Positions 1 through 5,895 of a stretch of DNA of 7,610 bases are shown here, one piece after another. The stretch is from Mycobacterium sp. (GTDB lineage: Bacteria; Actinomycetota; Actinomycetes; Mycobacteriales; Mycobacteriaceae). The translations under genes and the position numbers were made by a program. Location: NCBI GenBank assembly GCA_018882545.1, contig VERS01000087.1, positions 1 through 7,610 on the forward strand, given 5' to 3'. Each line of letters starts with the position of its first letter. Positions within the stretch are counted from its first letter, which is position 1. The notes beneath the pieces were generated by a model. It saw only the letters and a list, made by a program, of their open reading frames with translations, searched no databases and was not told the origin of the DNA.

Positions 1-585
1 GACGTCGCCGATGTTCTCCTGCAGTGCGGTCACGAAGGACTGGGTGTTGTCCACCAGTTTCTGCAACGTCGGGCCGAGGCCGCCGACGGCCTGAGCCGTC
101 TCGTCGAGCAGGTTGGAGATCTTGCCGGCCGGGATCGCTGCCAGCGCGGCATTGGCCCGGTCCAGGGCCGGTCCGATCGGGGTCGGGATCGTGCTCTTGG
201 TGATCGTCTGGCCTGCGTCGAAGTACTGGCCGGGATTGGTCTCGGAGACCAGGTCGATGTACTGCTCGCCGACCGCGGTGACCGAACGGACGTTTGCACT
301 GGCGTCAACCGGGATCTTGTATTTTTTATCGATGCTGAGGCTGGCCAGCGCACCGGTCTCGGTGGGTTCGATATCGGTGACCCGCCCGATGGTGACGCCG
401 CGGTAGGTGACGTTCGCGGTCTTGTACAGGCCACCGGCCGAGGGCAGGTCCACCTTCAGTGGGTACTGACCGATCCCGGCCAGGGCCGGCAACCGGAGGT
501 AGAACACGCTCAGGGCGATCAGCGCCAGCACGGTCAAAACGCCGAAGATCAGCAACTGGGTCTTGATGAAACGAGTGAGCAGCAT
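1..585 (-). CDS. mceF: MceF, sixth Mce subunit, N-terminal part only
   Basis: The first 195 codons of mceF run off the left edge with no stop, so the gene is partial because of the window. The protein starts MLLTRFIKTQLLIFGVLTVL, with a membrane anchor (about 11-30). An MCE domain follows (about 39-115) with YRGVTIGRV at 61-69, the segment YKIPVDASANVRSVTAVGE at 89-107 and VGEQYIDL at 105-112. The helical region begins at about 135 with LLDETAQAVGGLGPTLQKLV (159-178). This is very close to Mce1F as I remember it, where the full protein has about 515 residues; roughly 320 residues would lie outside. No cysteine is seen in the visible part. The ATG at 585 lies 14 bases after the mceE stop, with an AGGGA ribosome-binding site about 11 bases upstream that overlaps the mceE stop codon. 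IDKKYK at 85-90 is encoded with a run of six A residues (322-327 on the plus strand as T6), unusual in such GC-rich DNA. Confidence 0.94.
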   Translation of the reverse strand, partial: MLLTRFIKTQLLIFGVLTVLALIALSVFYLRLPALAGIGQYPLKVDLPSAGGLYKTANVTYRGVTIGRVTDIEPTETGALASLSIDKKYKIPVDASANVRSVTAVGEQYIDLVSETNPGQYFDAGQTITKSTIPTPIGPALDRANAALAAIPAGKISNLLDETAQAVGGLGPTLQKLVDNTQSFVTALQENIGDV

Positions 586-596
586 GTCAGATCACG

Positions 597-601
597 TCCC
601 T
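597..601 (-). promoter_or_regulatory. Probable ribosome-binding site of mceF
   Basis: On the minus strand the mceE stop region reads TAGGGACGTG. The AGGGA part lies about 11 bases before the mceF ATG at 585 and overlaps the mceE TAG. It is a moderate Shine-Dalgarno match and is consistent with re-initiation after mceE translation ends. Confidence 0.5.
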
Positions 602-1757
602 ACTCGCCGCGCTCGATGAATGGTCCGCCGCCGTCGGTCATGTTCGGGTGCGGGGTGAATCGAACATCGGGGATCATCGTGGCCGGATCCCGACCCCAGG
701 ACTGCTCGAGGGCGCGCAGCATGCCCGACACGCCGGTCCCGGTGAGCAGGCCGTTGTCCACCGAGCTCAAGGTCAGGTCCACGTTCAACGACAGGTTGAT
801 GTAGTCGCCCCGGATCACCTTCGGAATGTTGTCCAGCGGGTACGGGTTGGTGATGATGAGCCGCATCGCGTCCAGGAAGTACGGAGCGCTGCGGCCCAAT
901 TGGACCAGGGGCCGTTGCAGGATGTCGAGGTTGGTGCGCAGGTCGGCCTGGGCGGCTGACAGGGTCTCGCCGGTCACCTTGCCGAATCGGCCCAGCGCCA
1001 CGATGGCGTCCGAGAGCCGGTCCCGCGAGCCCGCCAGATACTCCGCCAGGGGCGGCAGGTCGACGAGCAACTGGTCAAGGGTGTCATTGCGGCTGGCGAC
1101 GTAGGCGAACAGGTTGTTCGTCGACTCGATCGCCCGGGCGATGTCGTCGCGCTGCTTGTTCAACTCGGCGGTGAACACGTCGAGTTTGCCCAGGAACGCC
1201 CGGATCTGATCGGCATTGCCGGTCAGCAGGTTGTTGACCTCGTTCTGGATCACCTCCAGATTGGGAATGCCGCCGCCGCGCAACACGCCGGCCAGGCTGG
1301 CCAGCGTCCGTTCCACGGTCGGGAAGGACGACGACCGGTCCAGCGGGATCGTGTCACCGCTGCGAAGCGGAGCCGAGGCGGGACTCGCCGGGGCCGCCAG
1401 TTCGACGTGCTGAGTCCCCAGGATGCTGCTCTGCCCGATCTTGGCGGTCGCATTGGCCGGAAGCTGGATCGACGGATCGACGCTGAGGGTCAGCGTCGGC
1501 ACCCAGTCCTTGAGTTCAATCTTGCGAACCGTCCCGACGAACACGTCGGCGACCCGCACCCGGCTGTTGACGTTGAGCGCCAGCGTGTCGGGCACCTGCA
1601 CATAGAACGTCTGGGCACCCCGTTCGCTGCCCGGTCCGAGGTCCAGTGGGACGTTGGCGATGCCCTTCCATCCGCAGGATGTCAGGACCATCGCTGTCAC
1701 TCCGAGCGCAAGTCCACGCATACCCAACCGATGCGGGCGCTTCACCTGTTCGGTCAC
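600..1757 (-). CDS. mceE: MceE, lipoprotein Mce subunit (Lpr type)
   Basis: Read from the GTG at 1757, this is a 385-residue lipoprotein. The signal peptide has a charged start (KRPHR), a hydrophobic stretch and the lipobox LTSC, with the lipidated cysteine at C28. An MCE domain follows (about 48-122) with VADVFVGTV at 69-77, ANATAKIG at 101-108 and LGTQHVEL at 113-120. A helical region (about 145-300) comes next, then a C-terminal part with NLSLNVDLTLSSVDNGLLTG at 321-340. MceE subunits are the only lipoproteins of the hexamer (LprK in the mce1 operon of M. tuberculosis). The frame stays open for another 55 codons upstream, but that stretch overlaps the mceD tail and has no signal-peptide character. 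The GTG at 1757 gives a GTGA overlap with the mceD stop and a normal lipoprotein leader. A second candidate is the ATG of Met13, which would still leave a short leader. C28 is the only cysteine, unlike in MceA-D. An RGD occurs at 316-318 (VIRGDYIN). Confidence 0.93.
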   Translation of the reverse strand: MTEQVKRPHRLGMRGLALGVTAMVLTSCGWKGIANVPLDLGPGSERGAQTFYVQVPDTLALNVNSRVRVADVFVGTVRKIELKDWVPTLTLSVDPSIQLPANATAKIGQSSILGTQHVELAAPASPASAPLRSGDTIPLDRSSSFPTVERTLASLAGVLRGGGIPNLEVIQNEVNNLLTGNADQIRAFLGKLDVFTAELNKQRDDIARAIESTNNLFAYVASRNDTLDQLLVDLPPLAEYLAGSRDRLSDAIVALGRFGKVTGETLSAAQADLRTNLDILQRPLVQLGRSAPYFLDAMRLIITNPYPLDNIPKVIRGDYINLSLNVDLTLSSVDNGLLTGTGVSGMLRALEQSWGRDPATMIPDVRFTPHPNMTDGGGPFIERGE

Positions 1758-3379
1758 TGTCCAGCCCCCGTTTCTGCAGGTAGAGCGGGCGGTGCGGGCA
1801 TCGGCGGCGCGGGCGGCGGGATGGTACCCGGCGCCGGCGGGCCGATCTGCTGGGACACCGGCAGCGGTCCGGGCACCACATCCGGCGCCGGCGCAGGCGG
1901 CGGCGGGGCAGGCGGATACCACGGCGGCGGCAGCGGGTTCTTCTGGTCATAGGAGTTGGACGGCGCTCCACCGCGTGGCCCACCGGCCGGATACCCGGCC
2001 GGATCCGGCCCGCCCATCAGTGAGGCCAGCGAGTCCGGCGTCAGCATGTTGGCGGTGAACGGCTGTACCTGCAGGCCCTGCATGCCCGGCGCGACGATCC
2101 AGCCCGGCTCGTGGTTGCCGTGCGAGAACAGGGTGTCCCGCGACCAGATGCCCGGCACCGTGGTGTCCTTGTACCCCGGCGGCGGTCGCAACCGCTCCTC
2201 GGAGTAGGCGACGTACTTCGGCAGCGTCGAGGCACTGGCGAACTGGTTGACCCCGAACGGCGGATAGTTGAACTTCGTGGCGTCCAGGATGGGGGCCAGG
2301 TACTGGGCGCACAACTCGGCGGAGTCCTGGTAACCCAGCCGGCTGCCGGCCTGGATGGCGCTGCACAGGAACTGCATCGGGTTGGCCCAGCTGGCGACGG
2401 CCGGGATCGCGACGATGGATCCGTGCGTCGGGTGGTAGATCTGGTTGACGTTGGCCGCCAGTGTCGGATAGACGTGCAGCGCGGTCTCCAAGCCGTTGAG
2501 GCCGTCGGGCTGCAACAGCGAGTTGGTCACGTCGGCCAGGTTGTTGATGTCGGCCGACAGCAGCGAGCCGTTGTCGTCGACGAACTTGCGGGCGGTCTTG
2601 AGCAGGGCGTCGATCTCCACCAGCGCCCGGGACAACTCCTGATCGGAGTTGGTCAGCGAGGTGGTGAACTGCGCCAGGTTGTTGTTCAGCGCCACGAACT
2701 GCTGGTCGTTCTGGTGCAGTGCGTTGACGAAGACGGCCAGCGCCTTGGTGGTTGCGAACAGGTCACCCCGACCGTCGTTGAGCGCGGCCACCGCGTCCGA
2801 CAGCGCCCGGAAGGTGGTGTTGATCTGCTGGCCCTTCCCGCTGAGGGTGTCGGCCAGGGAGTCCACCAAGTCGCCCAGCGGGCCCTTGGGCTGGCCCGGG
2901 GCCGGACCCAGTTCGGAGACCAGCTTGTCGAGCTGGCCGCGGATGTCGTCCCATTCCACCGGCACCCTGGTGCGCTCGAGCGGGATCACGTCGCCGTTGG
3001 CCAGCGTCGGCCCGCCGGTGTAGGGCGGGTCCAGTTGGATCACGCGGGAGGCCACCACAGTCGGGTTCAGCACCGAGGCGACGGCGTCGGCGGGCACCTT
3101 GTACTGACTGTCCCAGCTGAAGGTGACCTTCATCCGATCGCCGCTGCCGGTCGGTTCGATCTTGTCGTTGGTGCCGACCTTGACCCCCATGATCTGCACC
3201 CGGTCGCCGGGGTAGACGGCCAGGGCGTCGGCGAACTCGGCGCTGACGGTGGTCGTCGTCGCCTTCTTGTACAGCCGGTAGCCGATGATGGCGGCCAGCA
3301 GTGCCAGCACCAGCACGATCACGGCGATGACGGCCCCGCCCCGGGAGACCTTCGACAGCGCGGTGTTTCGGACGGACAT
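1754..3379 (-). CDS. mceD: MceD, fourth Mce subunit with a Pro-rich C-terminal tail
   Basis: A 541-residue protein, slightly longer than the roughly 530 I recall for Mce1D. It has a membrane anchor (about 15-35) and an MCE domain (about 44-118) with IMGVKVGTN at 63-71 and VASRVIQL at 109-116, where the usual glycine of the second motif is replaced. A helical region (about 145-310) follows. Next comes a conserved stretch with IYHPTHG at 314-320, cysteines C339 and C357 in the segment QFLCSAIQAGSRLGYQDSAE, and GYKDTTVPGIW at 402-412. These are close to Mce1D as I remember it. The last 60 residues or so are strongly proline-rich (PPPWYPPAPPPPAPAPD at 484-500) and end PAETGAGQ. LNDGRGDL at 200-207 carries an RGD. 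The ATG at 3379 is preceded by the strongest ribosome-binding site of the window, GGGAGGGG. The TGA stop overlaps the mceE start. The tail probably lies in the periplasm or cell wall; its role is unknown. Confidence 0.94.
   Translation of the reverse strand: MSVRNTALSKVSRGGAVIAVIVLVLALLAAIIGYRLYKKATTTTVSAEFADALAVYPGDRVQIMGVKVGTNDKIEPTGSGDRMKVTFSWDSQYKVPADAVASVLNPTVVASRVIQLDPPYTGGPTLANGDVIPLERTRVPVEWDDIRGQLDKLVSELGPAPGQPKGPLGDLVDSLADTLSGKGQQINTTFRALSDAVAALNDGRGDLFATTKALAVFVNALHQNDQQFVALNNNLAQFTTSLTNSDQELSRALVEIDALLKTARKFVDDNGSLLSADINNLADVTNSLLQPDGLNGLETALHVYPTLAANVNQIYHPTHGSIVAIPAVASWANPMQFLCSAIQAGSRLGYQDSAELCAQYLAPILDATKFNYPPFGVNQFASASTLPKYVAYSEERLRPPPGYKDTTVPGIWSRDTLFSHGNHEPGWIVAPGMQGLQVQPFTANMLTPDSLASLMGGPDPAGYPAGGPRGGAPSNSYDQKNPLPPPWYPPAPPPPAPAPDVVPGPLPVSQQIGPPAPGTIPPPAPPMPAPPALPAETGAGQ
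1983..2004. repeat. Short tandem repeat in the mceD tail
   Basis: The 10-base unit CCGGCCGGAT occurs at 1983-1992 and again at 1995-2004, with a period of 12 bases. It therefore keeps the reading frame. It encodes the DPAGYPAGG stretch (about MceD residues 459-467) at the start of the low-complexity tail. It is probably a trace of small in-frame duplications that lengthen such tails. Confidence 0.55.
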
Positions 3380-3382
3380 GGC

Positions 3383-4858
3383 TTAAGCCCCTCCCGTGTC
3401 GACCGGCGCGATGGACGCGGCAGGTGCATTACCCGGGCCGGGGCCCGGGACCGGAACGGTGCGGGCTCCCGGCGGTCCGGGTGCCAGCGCGGGTCCCGGC
3501 GCGCCAGGCACCAGCGGGCCGGGCAATCCCGGCACTGCCGCAGCCGGGACACCGTGGTTCGGAGCCTCGGCGGCCGGATTCGGCGCGGAGATCGCCACGT
3601 TCGGCGGCGGGTAACCGCCTGGCACCGGACCGTAGGGACCCTGGTTCACCGCGGCGCAGGGCAGCGGATTGCCGGGGGACGGAATCCCATTGGCCGGTGG
3701 GGTGTAGGAGCACGGCGAGCCGGGCTGAATCGCGGGGCCGGGATTTTCCGGGGTTCCCTCGAAGACCGGCGGTGCGGCCGGGGGCGCCCCGTTGGGCTGT
3801 GTCACGCCGTTCGGGTCGGGGAACTGGTAGGCCGGCAGTCCGGCGTTGCGCCAGAACTCCTCCGGGTCAATGCCGCGCTGCTTGAACGCTGCGTCGACCC
3901 ATGGCTGGATGATCTGGTACGGCAGGAGGTTGACCAACAGCGTCTTGAAGTACGGTCCGGATCCGATCGCCTCGGTCAGCGATCCCATGAACTTCGACGC
4001 CGTGATGATCGAGTAGGTGAGGTCCTCTTTGTTGCGGGCCAGCACGTCGGTGATGGTCTGCAACTGGGTCAGCACGTTGGTCAGATTCGGGTTGTCGTTG
4101 ACGAAACCGGCGAACTGCTGGGACACCGCCGTGACGTTCTGCAGCAGCACGTCCACTTCGCGGCTGCGCTGGTTGACCGCCGCCAGCAGCACCTGGGCGT
4201 TGACCAGCAGGCGGTTGATCTGCTCGCTGCGGTTGCCCAGCACCGAGGCCGTCTTGTTGGCCTGCACCAGCAGTTCCTTGAACGCGTCGTCGCGCTTGCC
4301 AATGGTGTCAGAGAACCGGGCGACCCCGTCCAGGGCGGCCTTGAGCTCGGGCTGGCTGGCGTCGAGGGTCTCCGACAGCACGTTCAACGACCGCTTGACG
4401 GCGTCGAGGTCCCACTGGCTGGTGTTGGTGGTCAGTTCGGAGAACGCGTCGTAGAGCTGGTAGGGAGTCGTGCTCTGCTCCAGCGGCAGCAATCCGTTGA
4501 CGGCCAGCGGCTTGGTGCCGCGCGGGTCGATCTCCATGACCCGCTTGCCCAGGATGGTGTCGGTCCGGATGGACAGCCGGCTGTCCGTGCCGATGCGGTA
4601 CTTGCCCAGGGTGAAGCCGACCTTGACCCGGTCGCCGTCGATCTTCAGCGACTTGATCTGGCCCACGTCGAACCCGCTGATACGCACCTTGTCACCGGGG
4701 GCGGCGCCGGCCGAATCGGAGAAGTGCGCGTAGTACATCGGCTTGGCGAACAGCATCGGAATGCTGGCGAAACTCTGGCCGACCGCCACGACCATCACCA
4801 CGATCAGCAGGCCGAGCAGGCCTAACCGGACCCGGTTGTCGGTTTGGAGAGTCCTCAT
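3383..4858 (-). CDS. mceC: MceC, third Mce subunit with a long Pro/Gly-rich C-terminal tail
   Basis: Read from the ATG at 4858, this is a 491-residue protein starting MRTLQTDNRVRLGLLGLL; I recall Mce1C also starting MRTL. An in-frame GTG at 4870 would add four residues (MHAA), but that GTG is part of the GGAGG ribosome-binding site, so 4858 is preferred. It also gives an ATGA overlap with the mceB stop. The protein has a membrane anchor (about 12-28), an MCE domain (about 42-115) with ISGFDVGQI at 60-68 and LGKRVMEI at 103-110, and a helical region (about 145-310). A Pro/Gly/Ala-rich tail runs from about 350 to the end. C383 and C401 frame a short loop in that tail and may form a disulfide. 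The end of the tail (about 443-476) is dominated by PG and PGP units but does not keep a strict collagen triplet. Leu12 is encoded by TTA, a rare codon in GC-rich actinobacteria. The stop is TAA, 3 bases before mceD. Confidence 0.94.
   Translation of the reverse strand: MRTLQTDNRVRLGLLGLLIVVMVVAVGQSFASIPMLFAKPMYYAHFSDSAGAAPGDKVRISGFDVGQIKSLKIDGDRVKVGFTLGKYRIGTDSRLSIRTDTILGKRVMEIDPRGTKPLAVNGLLPLEQSTTPYQLYDAFSELTTNTSQWDLDAVKRSLNVLSETLDASQPELKAALDGVARFSDTIGKRDDAFKELLVQANKTASVLGNRSEQINRLLVNAQVLLAAVNQRSREVDVLLQNVTAVSQQFAGFVNDNPNLTNVLTQLQTITDVLARNKEDLTYSIITASKFMGSLTEAIGSGPYFKTLLVNLLPYQIIQPWVDAAFKQRGIDPEEFWRNAGLPAYQFPDPNGVTQPNGAPPAAPPVFEGTPENPGPAIQPGSPCSYTPPANGIPSPGNPLPCAAVNQGPYGPVPGGYPPPNVAISAPNPAAEAPNHGVPAAAVPGLPGPLVPGAPGPALAPGPPGARTVPVPGPGPGNAPAASIAPVDTGGA
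3388..3395 (-). promoter_or_regulatory. Strong ribosome-binding site of mceD
   Basis: On the minus strand this reads GGGAGGGG and contains a full GGAGG core 10 bases before the mceD ATG at 3379. It is the clearest Shine-Dalgarno in the window. It lies in the last codons of mceC, at one of the junctions where the two genes do not overlap, so mceD may be able to start translation independently of mceC. Confidence 0.7.
3432..3449. repeat. Perfect GC-only inverted repeat at the end of mceC
   Basis: CCCGGGCC and GGCCCGGG form a perfect 8-base inverted repeat around a GG centre. It lies inside mceC, over the PGPGPG codons at about residues 470-476, roughly 50 bases before the mceC stop and 36 bases before the mceD ribosome-binding site. 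In RNA it could fold into a stable hairpin. No U-tract follows, so it does not look like an intrinsic terminator. Codon use for a Pro-Gly run may explain it without any function. Confidence 0.6.
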
Positions 4859-5895
4859 TGCGGCGTGCACCTCCCCGTCGGCTGCTTGGTGATCCGGACC
4901 TTGCGAACCGGGCCACCGGGCTGCAGACCGTTGAGGGTCAGGGTGAGGTCGCAGAGATAGAAGTTGAAGAAGTCGCCGTACACCCCACCGGCCCGGCCGA
5001 TCAGGTTGATCGCGGTCGGATACTCGTTGAGCAGCTTCTCCAGCTTCTCCGGCTGGTCGGCGAACGGCTGCTGAATGACCTCCAGCTTGCCGATGGTCTG
5101 CTGCAGCCGGGGCCGCTCATCGCTGAGCAGGCCCGCCAGCGTCTGCGAGGAGTTGCTGATGTCGGCGATCGCCGCCGCCAGCGGATCGGCCCGGTTCTTC
5201 AGGCCGGTCACCAGGATCTCCAGGTTGCTGACCGTCGAGTCGAACTCCCGTTGGTGGCGGTTGACCGTCGTCAGCACCGTGTTGAGATTGGTGATCACCT
5301 CACCGATTGCCCGGTCCCGGTCGGCCAGCGTCGAGGTGAGCTGGGCGGTCTGGCTGAGGATGTTGGCCACTGTGCCGCCCTGGCCCTGGAACACCGTGAC
5401 CAGCGAGGTGGCGATGTTGTTGACCTTCTCGGGGTCAAGGGATTTGAACAGCGGTTTGAATCCGCCGATGAGGGCGTCGAGGTCCAGCGCCGGAGTGGTC
5501 CGGGCCAGCGGGATGAACCCGCCTGGGGGCAGCACATCATCGGCGCCGTCGCCGGAGCCCCGGTCCAGGTTGACGTAGCGCTCACCGATCAGGTTGGCGT
5601 AGCGGATCTGGGCGGTGCTGGACTGGTAGAGCGGCAGCGACTTGTCGACGTTGAGTGCCACGGTCACCCGCTGGCCGTTCTCCGCCAGCGTCACCGACTT
5701 GACCTTGCCGACTTCCACCCCGCCGGCCCGCACGAACTGGCCGGGCTTCAGACCGCTGCCGTTGCTGAACTCCGCGACGTAGGTGTTGAACCGCTGGAAG
5801 CGCAGCTGGCCGAAGACGATGACCAGCAGAACGGTGCACAGCGCGAGAATCGTCGCGACGATGCCCAGTTTGATGAGGGTTCCGCGAATACTCAT
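4855..5895 (-). CDS. mceB: MceB, second Mce subunit of the lipid-import hexamer
   Basis: A 346-residue protein, the same length as I recall for M. tuberculosis Mce1B. It has an N-terminal membrane anchor (about 9-29) and an MCE domain (about 38-112) with AGGVEVGKV at 57-65 and IGERYVNL at 103-110. A long helical region (about 135-300) follows, with charged, heptad-like segments such as TLADRDRAIGEVITNLNTVL. The C-terminus includes GGVYGDFFNFYLCDLTL and ends QPTGRCTPQ; both are near-identical to Mce1B from memory. C20 lies in the membrane anchor, while C315 and C343 are extracytoplasmic and could form a disulfide. The ATG at 5895 overlaps the mceA stop in the tetranucleotide ATGA. A GGGGAG sequence sits about 14 bases upstream inside mceA, rather far for a strong ribosome-binding site. 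It is expected to build one sixth of the substrate tunnel. No proline-rich tail is present, unlike MceC and MceD. Confidence 0.95.
   Translation of the reverse strand: MSIRGTLIKLGIVATILALCTVLLVIVFGQLRFQRFNTYVAEFSNGSGLKPGQFVRAGGVEVGKVKSVTLAENGQRVTVALNVDKSLPLYQSSTAQIRYANLIGERYVNLDRGSGDGADDVLPPGGFIPLARTTPALDLDALIGGFKPLFKSLDPEKVNNIATSLVTVFQGQGGTVANILSQTAQLTSTLADRDRAIGEVITNLNTVLTTVNRHQREFDSTVSNLEILVTGLKNRADPLAAAIADISNSSQTLAGLLSDERPRLQQTIGKLEVIQQPFADQPEKLEKLLNEYPTAINLIGRAGGVYGDFFNFYLCDLTLTLNGLQPGGPVRKVRITKQPTGRCTPQ
4870..4876 (-). promoter_or_regulatory. Ribosome-binding site of mceC that decides its start
   Basis: On the minus strand this reads GGGGAGG, a good match to the Shine-Dalgarno consensus. 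It ends 11 bases before the ATG at 4858. The alternative in-frame GTG start (4870-4868) shares its first G with this motif and so could not use it. Together with the ATGA overlap with the mceB stop, this fixes the mceC start at 4858. It lies inside the last codons of mceB. Confidence 0.75.

Noticed and set aside
322..327. Run of six T (A6 in the mceF coding strand) as a possible frameshift or slippage site
   Set aside because: It encodes the two lysines of IDKKYK in frame, the downstream MceF sequence continues normally in the same frame, and no alternative product or stimulatory structure is evident.
1407..1952. Plus-strand open frame with a Gly-rich C-terminus, opposite mceE and the mceD tail
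   Set aside because: The Gly-rich stretch is the antisense reading of the proline codons in the MceD tail. It has no independent coding evidence.
3432..3449. GC-rich hairpin as a transcription terminator after mceC
   Set aside because: It lies inside the mceC coding region, has no following U-tract, and the operon continues with mceD 50 bases later.
3475..3530. Collagen-like repeat in the MceC tail
   Set aside because: Glycines are spaced irregularly (3, 4, 5 or 6 residues), so the strict Gly-X-Y triplet is not kept.
2111..4825. A 904-codon open frame on the plus strand, opposite mceD and mceC
   Set aside because: Its stop codons correspond to sense TTA, CTA and TCA, which are rare in GC-rich genes, so the frame stays open by codon bias. 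It runs across both genes because mceC and mceD are in the same phase. Its product is a Val-, Gly-, Gln- and Arg-rich low-complexity sequence with no recognisable domain.
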